Origin: Flavobacterium lotistagni
GTDB lineage: Bacteria > Bacteroidota > Bacteroidia > Flavobacteriales > Flavobacteriaceae
Direction: 5' to 3'
DNA length: 64,000 bases
NCBI RefSeq assembly: GCF_011392125.1
Contig: NZ_JAAJBU010000003.1
Coordinates: forward strand, 124,001-188,000
How positions within the stretch are numbered: position 1 is the first letter of the stretch; every line of letters begins with the position of its first letter. Shown here piece after piece: positions 51,718-59,615 of the stretch. Under the pieces are notes generated by a model. It was not told where the DNA came from. It did no database searches and saw only the letters and a list, made by a program, of their open reading frames with translations. The translations under genes were made by a program, and so were the position numbers.

Positions 51718-51805
51718 CAGGAGCCGGGAACCTGCTGTTCGCTGTATCTTTTTTTCCGCGATGCTCCAAAAAAGGATGCCGCTTCCATCAGGGCTAGCGG
51801 TTAAC
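51718..51805 (-). repeat. Structured intergenic element, copy R5
   Basis: On the minus strand the core is CCCTGATGGAAGCGGCATCC, a weak A/T hairpin, then GCGAACAGC. Outer AACC / GGTT pairing is at 51729-51732 and 51799-51802. It is closest to copy R4 and lies in inverted orientation to copy R6, 26 bases away. Confidence 0.7.
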
Positions 51806-51831
51806 GGCAAAATTCGACTTCATGACAAGTC

Positions 51832-51894
51832 CGCGTGAGGGATCGCAGCTGGGTGCCGCGCACCGCGTAGAGCCCGACCCGCAGGGGCACGCCC
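51832..51894 (+). repeat. Structured intergenic element, copy R6
   Basis: The plus-strand core is GGGATCGCAGC, hairpin, GCGTAGAGC. The outer stem is GCGTG / CACGC (51833-51837 and 51888-51892). The inner stem is GGTGC / GCACC with loop CGC (51852-51864). It ends 14 bases before the methyltransferase start, much like copy R3 before the MFS gene. Confidence 0.7.
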
Positions 51895-51908
51895 AAAAAA
51901 TAAAAACC

Positions 51909-52622
51909 ATGAGTACTTTTCAGTTCAAACAATTCAGTGTAGTCCAAGATCGATGCGCCATGAAGGTGGGCACCGACGGCGTATTGCTTGGCGCTTGGGC
52001 ACCGATTGACCACCATCCTAATTCGATTCTCGACATTGGCGCCGGAACCGGAATCATTGCCTTAATGTTAGCCCAAAGAACTGCCGCCGATCAGGTCGAT
52101 GCACTCGAAATCGACGAAGACGCTTACGAACAATGCGTTGAAAATTTTGAGAATTCGCCGTGGGCCGACCGGTTGTTTTGCTTTCACGCCGGTCTGGATG
52201 AATTCATCGACGAACCCGAAGATCAGTACGATTTAATTGTTTCTAATCCGCCTTTTTATTCCGAAGATTACAAAACCGATAACCCACAACGAGATTTAGC
52301 GCGTTTTCAAGACGCCTTGCCTTTTGAAGATTTGGTGGAAGCCGCGCAATTGTTGCTTTCAGAAACTGGAACTTTTGCGGTCATCATCCCGTTTAAAGAA
52401 GAAGAAAAATTCATTGCGTTGTGCGCTCAAGTCGAGCTTTTTCCGGTAAAAGTAACGCGGGTTAAAGGTTCACACACCACACCAATTGTACGCAGTTTAC
52501 TCGCTTTTAAACGCTACGAAATGCCTGTTTTAGAAGCCGACGAATTGGTAATTGAAATTAGTCGTCATGAGTATACTGACGATTATATCAGCTTAACGAA
52601 AGATTTTTATTTGAAAATGTAG
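51909..52622 (+). CDS. tRNA1(Val) adenine-37 N6-methyltransferase-like protein
   Basis: The 237-residue Rossmann-fold methyltransferase has the SAM motif LDIGAGTGIIALMLAQ and the amino-methyltransferase motif SNPPFYSED. Its N terminus FKQFSVVQDRCAMKVGTDGVLLGAW is typical of TrmN6/YfiC. It most likely methylates A37 of a tRNA. I start at 51909 (MSTFQFKQFSVVQD); the frame back to 51822 only reads through the repeat element. Confidence 0.9.
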   Translation: MSTFQFKQFSVVQDRCAMKVGTDGVLLGAWAPIDHHPNSILDIGAGTGIIALMLAQRTAADQVDALEIDEDAYEQCVENFENSPWADRLFCFHAGLDEFIDEPEDQYDLIVSNPPFYSEDYKTDNPQRDLARFQDALPFEDLVEAAQLLLSETGTFAVIIPFKEEEKFIALCAQVELFPVKVTRVKGSHTTPIVRSLLAFKRYEMPVLEADELVIEISRHEYTDDYISLTKDFYLKM

Positions 52623-52644
52623 CGCGGGCGAATATTCTTCAACC

Positions 52645-52713
52645 ATGAAAAAACCGAACCCACAGCACTCCAAAGCAAAAGCTGTTGATCCGGTTGTTCA
52701 ATCGCACAATTGA
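52645..52713 (+). CDS. Possible 22-residue small protein
   Basis: An ATG-to-TGA frame of 22 codons lies 22 bases after the tRNA methyltransferase stop on the same strand (begins MKKPNPQHSKAK). It is basic and polar with no recognised motif. It is far too short for confidence, and is listed because the lysine-rich start looks natural and the frame fills most of the gap. Confidence 0.25.
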   Translation: MKKPNPQHSKAKAVDPVVQSHN

Positions 52714-52721
52714 ACTGCTAA

Positions 52722-55394
52722 CTATTTTCGCTCTAACTCTGTTAACCGTTGCAAGACTGATTCAAGTAGATTTTTTTGTTGTTCTATTTCCTTTTTTTGG
52801 GCTTCGATAATGGCTTGTTGCTCTTGTATTGATTGCACCAAAACCGGAATCACTTCGGCATAATTTACGCCCAGAAGCGGAGTTTTTTTCCAAACTTTAC
52901 CTTGGCCTTCAACTTCAATCCATTCTGAATCAACCACAACTTCGGGGAGCACTTCTTTTAAATCTTGCGCAATAAAACCCAAATGTTTACTGCCGTTGTC
53001 AATTTGTTGATTATTCCATTTGAACGAAACCGGCTTCAATTGCATGAGCTGATTCAAACCATAATGCAGCGGTTGAATTTCTTTCTTTTCTCTTCTATCA
53101 CTGGTGTTGATGGTTCCGTTGGTAGCAAAAACGGTATTCCAGCGGTTGGCTGCTTGACCCAAACTTTGGGTACCGTCGTTCATAGGCATAAAACGAGCGC
53201 CCTGAAATTGATACAAATCTGTGACCGTAGCTAAATCATCACCGCTGTTTCCAACAGTTAAATTTGGGCCAATGTTATAAATGCGCCAATCGGTATTCAC
53301 AGCGGTGCTTCGAAAGAAATCTAACGCTACGTTGGAAGTTGCGCCAACACCCGATGTGTTTGCTATACGAACAGTTGTTAATCCTGCTGGTCCGGAAACG
53401 TGTAATTTTTCGGCTGGAGTGGCGGTACCGATACCGACTTCGCCGGTGGCTTGAACGGTCATTAATGTTCCCGTTGTTACTGCTGTTGCTGCTGTCGCGC
53501 TGGTACCAATTTTAAAACTATCCGCCGAAGTATCTAAGCCCATATTAAAGTGTCTTGCGCCAGTGCTACCTATGTGCACAACGGCATCACCGGCTCCTTC
53601 TTGCTCAAGATACAATTGACCAATGGTTGTAGAGGTAGAATTGTCTTTTATCGCCAACTTATGTAATGGAGTTGAATTACCAATACCAATATTCCCGTTT
53701 TTCAACACGACCATAGCATCACTTCTTTCTGCGGCATCTACTGTGTCATCATTGTCCAAATCAATTGCATTCCCAATGACAAACAACCTGTCAGATGCGT
53801 TAGCGGTTCTAAATTGATTGGCCCCATTCGTTGAAGGTGTATACAAAGTTGCTCCTATACCTAAAACCACTTCTCCAAAACTTTGCGTTTCGTTATTCAC
53901 ACCAAATGATGTTGAAGCACGACCTCTGGCAATTGTCTCGTAGCCGTATGCTGTCGAGTAAATCCCATTAGAATTCGTTCCAAGACCGAATGCTGTCGAT
54001 TGGGTGGCATTGGCTGTTGCGCTCCAACCAAAAGCAACCGAACCCATTCCTAATGCTGAGCTACTGCTTCCTAATGCAACAGAACTTATACCGAATGCCC
54101 TAGTTCCCAAACCCATAGCTATTGAACTGGTTCCAACATTGGCATCATCCCATTCTGTTCCAGAGGCTGTCCCCACTCTAAAAGCTGCTTTTCTGGGGTT
54201 CCACACCATACGTGTTCCGGCTCCCGAAGGTACAACTGCGCCACTACCAGAAGTTCCTGTTGAAACCAGACCATCCGTCCCATCAATTAAAATGGCACCT
54301 GTATCAGCAGTTATAGTTCGACCCAAACCTGCACCACCAAAATCGTAGGCTTGGTCGAGTGTTCCGGATGTGTTGCTTTGTAAATATTCTTTGGTAACTA
54401 CCGCTTTACCATCGGCAGCTGTTATCATTGCATTGGTAGTCGATGGCAGTCTTGTTAGCCCACTTTTGAGAATAATCAGCGCATCGCTGCGTTCGGAGTT
54501 CTCGACAAAAAAATTCGAATTGGCATCAATAGCATTGCCAACTACAAACAATCTGTCTGTGCTATTGGCCACTCTAAATTGTGTAGTTCCATTGGTTGAA
54601 GGGGTGTAGGTCGTGGCTCCAATTCCAAAAACGGTTTCTCCATAACTTGAGGCGATACCCGAATCTCCGAAAGCTGTTGAAAGAAAACCATTGGCTTGGG
54701 TGATAAAACCGGCGGCAAAAGTGTGTGCATTAGTAGATTTTGTTCCTAATCCGAAAGCAGTAGCATCCACTCCGCTGGCTTCAGAAGACCAACCAAATGC
54801 CGAAGAATAAGAACCGCTGGCTGTAGTTTGATTCCCAAAAGCGACCGATTCAAATCCTATATTAGCATCATCCCATTCATTCGAACCCACTCTACCGGCA
54901 CGAAAGGCCGCTTTTCTGGGATTCCAAACCATTCTTGTTCCAATTCCCGAAGGCGCCAATGCACCGGAATTGTAAGTCCCTTTAACCACCAAACCGTCGG
55001 TGCCTTCAATCGTTACCGCACCAGCATCAGCGGTAATAGTTTTGCCGCTACCCGAACCACCAAAATCATACGCTTGGTCGAGTGTGCCAAGATTTGTTCC
55101 TGCTATGGGTTTCCAATCAACTGTTGCATTATCCCAATAGTAAAACCCCGGAGCATCACTTCCTGAGGTGGTGGTCAAATACACCATCATACCTTGCTGT
55201 GCTGCCGTTGGATTGGTAGCCGGAAAAGTGTCTACTTTGGGAATTAAAAGCCCATCGGTATTGACCGGAGCCGCTTCATTACTTGATTTAATTTCTAATT
55301 GAGCATTGGGAACGGTTGTATTAATTCCGACTTGAGCCCGAACACACATGGCGCTGAATAACACCAAATTGAGAATTAAAATTTTGTTGCCCAT
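52722..55394 (-). CDS. Secreted fibre-like protein with duplicated head modules and S74 chaperone domain
   Basis: The 890-residue protein has a signal peptide (MGNKILILNLVLFSAMCVRAQ). Two related modules of about 225 residues follow (about 104-330 and 350-575). Each begins GTLDQAYDFGG and contains YadA-head-like SxAFGxxxxASG repeats. A third repeat region follows. The C-terminal intramolecular chaperone (peptidase S74, starting NTSDRREKKEIQPL with GFIAQDLKEVLPE) precedes a coiled coil. S74 domains trimerise phage tail spikes and bacterial fibres and then cut themselves off. It is probably a trimeric surface fibre. I start at 55394. Confidence 0.88.
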   Translation of the reverse strand: MGNKILILNLVLFSAMCVRAQVGINTTVPNAQLEIKSSNEAAPVNTDGLLIPKVDTFPATNPTAAQQGMMVYLTTTSGSDAPGFYYWDNATVDWKPIAGTNLGTLDQAYDFGGSGSGKTITADAGAVTIEGTDGLVVKGTYNSGALAPSGIGTRMVWNPRKAAFRAGRVGSNEWDDANIGFESVAFGNQTTASGSYSSAFGWSSEASGVDATAFGLGTKSTNAHTFAAGFITQANGFLSTAFGDSGIASSYGETVFGIGATTYTPSTNGTTQFRVANSTDRLFVVGNAIDANSNFFVENSERSDALIILKSGLTRLPSTTNAMITAADGKAVVTKEYLQSNTSGTLDQAYDFGGAGLGRTITADTGAILIDGTDGLVSTGTSGSGAVVPSGAGTRMVWNPRKAAFRVGTASGTEWDDANVGTSSIAMGLGTRAFGISSVALGSSSSALGMGSVAFGWSATANATQSTAFGLGTNSNGIYSTAYGYETIARGRASTSFGVNNETQSFGEVVLGIGATLYTPSTNGANQFRTANASDRLFVIGNAIDLDNDDTVDAAERSDAMVVLKNGNIGIGNSTPLHKLAIKDNSTSTTIGQLYLEQEGAGDAVVHIGSTGARHFNMGLDTSADSFKIGTSATAATAVTTGTLMTVQATGEVGIGTATPAEKLHVSGPAGLTTVRIANTSGVGATSNVALDFFRSTAVNTDWRIYNIGPNLTVGNSGDDLATVTDLYQFQGARFMPMNDGTQSLGQAANRWNTVFATNGTINTSDRREKKEIQPLHYGLNQLMQLKPVSFKWNNQQIDNGSKHLGFIAQDLKEVLPEVVVDSEWIEVEGQGKVWKKTPLLGVNYAEVIPVLVQSIQEQQAIIEAQKKEIEQQKNLLESVLQRLTELERK

Positions 55395-55548
55395 ACCTAA
55401 TCTGTAATGTTTTGAGAACGAAGTAAAATTCAACGATTCGTTCAAAAACCACAATACGATATTGGGCGTACAATAGGCTGCTATTTAACTGATTTTTTAT
55501 AGGTTACGCAGAAAAAAGCCTTAACAAATACGCCAAAGCGCGTATAGG

Positions 55549-57264
55549 TCAAAACGGGATTTCAATTACGATGCGTAATCCGCCGGTGTGCTCAAAGCTA
55601 ATTTTGCCACCTGATTCTTCAATGCGGTTCCTGATGTTAGTGAGCCCGTTACCAAAGGCATTCTCGCGTTGAAAACCTTTTCCGTTGTCGCACAGGGTAA
55701 TGTGCAAATGGTTTCGCAGTCCGGTAATTCGCGCTTCAACTTGGGTGGCTTGTGCATGTTTTAGCGTGTTGTTGAGGATTTCCTTGAGTGCTAAAAATAA
55801 ATTCTTGCGCAATTTCCCATCGATGGGTTTCTCTGGCAATGGCCCTAAGTCTGAATGGCATCGGAAATCGATGGAAGTTCCTTCAAACAAATTCTCGGCG
55901 TAACTTAAAAAATAGTCGGTAAAACTGGCCACGGTGTTGTGTTTGTCATTGAGCGACCAAACAAAAGTGCTTACGCGCTGGGAGATTTCTGTGGCGGTTT
56001 GATTGATTTTATCGGAAAGCAGTTGCAGCTCCGGCGTATTTGCGGTTTGTTTTTGCAACACATCAGAATGGATTAAAATACTCGACAATCCGCTGCCGAT
56101 ATCGTCGTGCAGGTCTTTGCTGATTTCGTTTTTCTGTTGCAAGAGCTGTAGGTTGATTTTGTTGCGACGCCGAATGATAATTACCGTAAGAATTAATGCT
56201 AGTACAAAGAAAATGGCCATCAGGAGTTGGAAAAAAACGATATCTTTCTCTTTCTTGAGTCGCTGTACTTCGAGCGAGAGGATTTTGTGTTCGTTTTTGA
56301 TGTAATCTTTGGTGATGCTTTGCAGAAAGTAATTGTTCAGCTCGGATATTTCGCCATTGAGGACGATGAGTTGGTTCAGGATGAAGTTTTCCTTTTCCGG
56401 ATTTTGTCCGCGGTAGGCCAATAAAGATTTTTCGAAAAACAACCTCCGAAAGGCCAAATTGACACTTTTGCGCTGCATAAGTTCCAGCCCAGATTGGTAA
56501 TAATAATCGTCGTTAGGCAAGGTTGGCGCATTGCATTGCATCAGAAATCCGTAACCGATGAGCTCCAAATCAGAGTAAGCGCTGTTGCGGGCCGAGAGGA
56601 TACTTTTGCTGAAATAATACCGCGCACTGTCGGGCCGGTTTTGGTAGAGGTAGATTTCTCCGAAAGTTTGTTCGCAGTTCGGAATACCTCGACGGCTCTT
56701 GGTTTTTTGGGCATAGCGATAAGCATTTCTATTGTAGTATAAAGCCGAATCGGGTTGGTTGATTTTGAGTTTTACTTGTGCCAGATTATTGGCAATATGA
56801 TCGGGTTGAATGACCGAGCGCAAAGTGTGTTTCCGAGGATTTAGCGGATAATAGTGCCGGGCCAACTGCAAACTTTTTTCGGCGTTGGCGAATTCCTTGA
56901 GTTCGAATTGGTTGATGGCTTTAAAAAAATAGGCATCCGCGACCAGTAGTGGATCATTGATTTTAGTGGCGGCATCAATGCTTTTTTGGGCTTGATTTTT
57001 CCCGAATTCATACAAGGCGGTATAATAAAACAATTCCGATTGCAAACTGTTCACATAACAAGTCATGGTATCAACAGCTTCAAGGTCAATCAGATCTTGG
57101 GCGAGGTTGAGCCATTTTTGCGCCACATCGATTTCGTCTTTTTCTAGGTAGGCTTCTGCTTGTGAAAAGGCTTTTCTGATTTTTTCTTCTTTGCCATTTT
57201 CAGGCAATTGACTATGCGCCAATACCGAAAACAAGCTCCAAGTTAAAATCAGAAGTTTTTTCAT
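55549..57264 (-). CDS. TPR-containing sensor histidine kinase, NarX/HisKA_3 type
   Basis: The 571-residue protein has a signal peptide (residues 1-18), TPR-type helices through about residue 300, a coiled coil, and one TM helix (343-364). The HisKA_3 domain follows with the phospho-histidine in KDLHDDIGSGLSS (His386), then HATPase with NNTLKHA, DNGKGFQ and GNGLTNIRNRI. It pairs with the LuxR-type regulator encoded 1 base upstream in the same direction. The periplasmic TPR domain probably binds a protein or peptide signal. Confidence 0.93.
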   Translation of the reverse strand: MKKLLILTWSLFSVLAHSQLPENGKEEKIRKAFSQAEAYLEKDEIDVAQKWLNLAQDLIDLEAVDTMTCYVNSLQSELFYYTALYEFGKNQAQKSIDAATKINDPLLVADAYFFKAINQFELKEFANAEKSLQLARHYYPLNPRKHTLRSVIQPDHIANNLAQVKLKINQPDSALYYNRNAYRYAQKTKSRRGIPNCEQTFGEIYLYQNRPDSARYYFSKSILSARNSAYSDLELIGYGFLMQCNAPTLPNDDYYYQSGLELMQRKSVNLAFRRLFFEKSLLAYRGQNPEKENFILNQLIVLNGEISELNNYFLQSITKDYIKNEHKILSLEVQRLKKEKDIVFFQLLMAIFFVLALILTVIIIRRRNKINLQLLQQKNEISKDLHDDIGSGLSSILIHSDVLQKQTANTPELQLLSDKINQTATEISQRVSTFVWSLNDKHNTVASFTDYFLSYAENLFEGTSIDFRCHSDLGPLPEKPIDGKLRKNLFLALKEILNNTLKHAQATQVEARITGLRNHLHITLCDNGKGFQRENAFGNGLTNIRNRIEESGGKISFEHTGGLRIVIEIPF

Positions 57265-57265
57265 G

Positions 57266-57892
57266 CTATCTTTTTAGATACAGATTTACGGCTTCCACGC
57301 GCGTGTTCACGTGCAGTTTTTCGTAAATGTGCTGAATGTGTTTGCGTACTGTGCCAACACTAATATCCATATCGGCGGCGACTTCTTTGTTCATTTTGCC
57401 GCGGGCCAAGGAGTCGAGAATTTCACGTTCTCGCGGCGTGAGCTCTTGTAAAGCTTTGTTTCCGGCGGTTACTCGAGAGAAACTGGCGACTACTTTTCTA
57501 GCAATACTGCTGGTCATTGGGCTGCCGCCATCAAAAAGTTCGTCGAGCGCTTTGATGATTTTGGCCGGGCCGTCGGTTTTGAGAATATAGCCACTGGCGC
57601 CAGCTTTGAGGCTTTCAAAAATCACTTCATCTTCTTCAAATGAAGTACACATCATAAAAAGCAGTTTGGGAAATTGCCATTTGAGTTTGCGCACGCACTC
57701 AATTCCGTTTTCACCCGGCAGGTTGATGTCCATTAGCACGGCATCAGGTTGCAAGAGCGGAATGCCTTGAAGGGCTTCTTCAGCATTTTGGAAAGCCGAG
57801 ATGACTTGGTAGTTTTCAGTATACTGGAGCATCAGGCACAAGGCTTCGCGCAGGTCGCGGTCGTCTTCTACTAGGCAGATTTTTCTTTTCAT
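57266..57892 (-). CDS. NarL/FixJ-family response regulator
   Basis: The 208-residue protein has a receiver domain with CLVEDDRD, Asp55 in AVLMDINLPGENG and the conserved lysine in YILKTDG. The C-terminal LuxR-type helix-turn-helix reads ELTPREREILDSLARGKMNKEVAADMDIS (written here in two parts: ELTPREREILDSLA and RGKMNKEVAADMDIS). It is the first gene of an operon with its kinase, separated by one base. No target genes are evident. Confidence 0.95.
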   Translation of the reverse strand: MKRKICLVEDDRDLREALCLMLQYTENYQVISAFQNAEEALQGIPLLQPDAVLMDINLPGENGIECVRKLKWQFPKLLFMMCTSFEEDEVIFESLKAGASGYILKTDGPAKIIKALDELFDGGSPMTSSIARKVVASFSRVTAGNKALQELTPREREILDSLARGKMNKEVAADMDISVGTVRKHIQHIYEKLHVNTRVEAVNLYLKR

Positions 57893-58020
57893 CCTTTTGC
57901 AACGATTTAATGCACAAGGTTAAAGATATTATTTATTTTGTGAAATACGATATTGCGCGTAGTAGGGAAAAGCGGCTACGCGGGTCAAAAAGGTAAATTC
58001 TTGACGAGTCATTTCCGCGC

Positions 58021-58108
58021 GTGCAACAGCGATGGCAGCGGCATCCTTTTGGTTTTTGAAAAAAAGCAAAAGATATTAGCGAACAGCGCGGCCGCTTGCG
58101 GGTTGCCC
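58021..58108 (+). repeat. Structured intergenic element, copy R7
   Basis: The plus-strand core is GCGATGGCAGCGGCATCC, a long A/T hairpin, then GCGAACAGC. The outer stem is GCAAC / GTTGC (58023-58027 and 58102-58106), a base-pair-preserving variant of the GCGTG / CACGC stem in R3 and R6. It lies in the 331-base gap between the response regulator and the acyl-CoA dehydrogenase. The rest of that gap holds a promoter and no gene. Confidence 0.7.
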
Positions 58109-58160
58109 AAATCACCAGCCTGAACAATTCACAAATCTGCTAAATATTCAAACGTTTTCG

Positions 58161-58191
58161 TTGGGGAATCAAGGCGGTTTACTTACTTTTG
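58161..58191 (+). promoter_or_regulatory. Promoter of the acyl-CoA dehydrogenase gene
   Basis: TTG (58161-58163), 20 bases, TACTTTTG (58184-58191) is a full pattern match. It lies 32 bases before the ATG and rules out the longer frame starting at 58161. Confidence 0.7.
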
Positions 58192-58223
58192 CCGCGAATA
58201 ATTTAAGTAGAAAACATTTCCTT

Positions 58224-59402
58224 ATGAAACCAGATTTATTCCAAGCTCCAGATTATTACCAACTCGATGATTTGCTTACCGAAGAGCACAAATTAGTGCG
58301 CGACGCTGCCCGTGCGTGGGTAAAACGCGAAGTATCGCCAATCATTGAAGACTACGCGCAACGTGCCGAATTCCCGAAACAAATTATTAAAGGTTTGGGC
58401 GAAATTGGTGGTTTTGGGCCTTACATTCCTGAAGAATATGGCGGTGCCGGACTAGATCAGATTTCTTACGGATTAATTATGCAAGAAATTGAGCGCGGCG
58501 ATTCTGGTGTGCGTTCTACCTCGTCGGTGCAATCTTCATTGGTGATGTATCCGATTTGGAAATTCGGAACTGAAGAACAACGCAAAAAATACTTGCCAAA
58601 ACTCGCTACTGGCGAATTCATGGGCTGTTTCGGACTCACTGAGCCTGATTTCGGATCGAACCCAAGCGGTATGGTAACCAACTTCAAAGACATGGGCGAC
58701 CACTATCTTTTGAATGGCGCCAAAATGTGGATTTCCAATGCACCGTTTGCTGATGTTGCTGTGGTTTGGGCGAAAAACGAAGAAGGAAGAATTCACGGAC
58801 TCATCGTTGAGCGCGGTATGGAAGGTTTCTCGACCCCGGAAACGCACAACAAATGGTCGTTGCGTGCTTCGGCTACCGGAGAATTGGTTTTCAACAATGT
58901 GAAAGTGCCGAAAGAAAACTTAATGCCCGGAAAATCAGGCCTTGGCGCACCAATGATGTGCTTAGATTCTGCTCGTTACGGCATTGCCTGGGGCGCGATC
59001 GGAGCTGCGATGGACTGCTACGACACGGCTTTGCGTTATGCTAAGGAAAGAATCCAGTTCGACAAACCAATTGCGGCTTTCCAGTTGCAACAGAAGAAAT
59101 TGGCCGAGATGATTACCGAAATCACCAAAGCGCAATTGCTGACTTGGAGATTGGGCGTTTTGAGAAACGAAGGCAAAGCGACTACGGCCCAAATCTCGAT
59201 GGCGAAAAGAAACAACGTCGATATGGCAATCAACATCGCGCGTGAAGCCAGACAAATTTTAGGCGGAATGGGAATTACCGGAGAATATTCAATCATGCGC
59301 CACAGCATGAACCTAGAATCGGTGATTACTTATGAAGGAACGCATGATATCCACTTGCTCATTACCGGAGCGGATATTACGGGAATTCCGGCTTTCAAAT
59401 AA
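58224..59402 (+). CDS. Acyl-CoA dehydrogenase, glutaryl-CoA dehydrogenase-like
   Basis: The 392-residue flavoenzyme has the FAD-binding regions CFGLTEPDFGSNPSGM and MWISNAP. The catalytic base lies in VITYEGTHDIHLLI (Glu371), and QILGGMGITGEY is conserved. The catalytic Glu position, the N-terminal LLTEEHKLVRDAARAWVKREV stretch and RHSMNLESVITYEGT all fit the glutaryl-CoA dehydrogenase group of lysine/tryptophan breakdown. A short-chain acyl-CoA substrate cannot be excluded. Monocistronic. Confidence 0.92.
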   Translation: MKPDLFQAPDYYQLDDLLTEEHKLVRDAARAWVKREVSPIIEDYAQRAEFPKQIIKGLGEIGGFGPYIPEEYGGAGLDQISYGLIMQEIERGDSGVRSTSSVQSSLVMYPIWKFGTEEQRKKYLPKLATGEFMGCFGLTEPDFGSNPSGMVTNFKDMGDHYLLNGAKMWISNAPFADVAVVWAKNEEGRIHGLIVERGMEGFSTPETHNKWSLRASATGELVFNNVKVPKENLMPGKSGLGAPMMCLDSARYGIAWGAIGAAMDCYDTALRYAKERIQFDKPIAAFQLQQKKLAEMITEITKAQLLTWRLGVLRNEGKATTAQISMAKRNNVDMAINIAREARQILGGMGITGEYSIMRHSMNLESVITYEGTHDIHLLITGADITGIPAFK

Positions 59403-59548
59403 AGAATCGACAAGTATTAAAGTTTGTAAAGCAAGACTCCTTTTTCAGGATACCTTCATATTTATCGGATACAATATCAAACCAATACACACTTCAAAAA
59501 AAACATAAAAATGTTAGGGGTCGTGGAAGTCGGATTGGTCGCCTTTTT

Positions 59549-59578
59549 TTGGATGTAAAAATAATTTTGTTACTTTCG
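59549..59578 (+). promoter_or_regulatory. Probable promoter of the Big2 lipoprotein gene
   Basis: TTG (59549-59551), 19 bases, TACTTTCG (59571-59578) has one mismatch to TAnnTTTG. It lies 37 bases before the ATG. Confidence 0.5.
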
Positions 59579-59615
59579 AATCTGACTTGTAACCTAATTT
59601 AACTCTGTTCATCCC

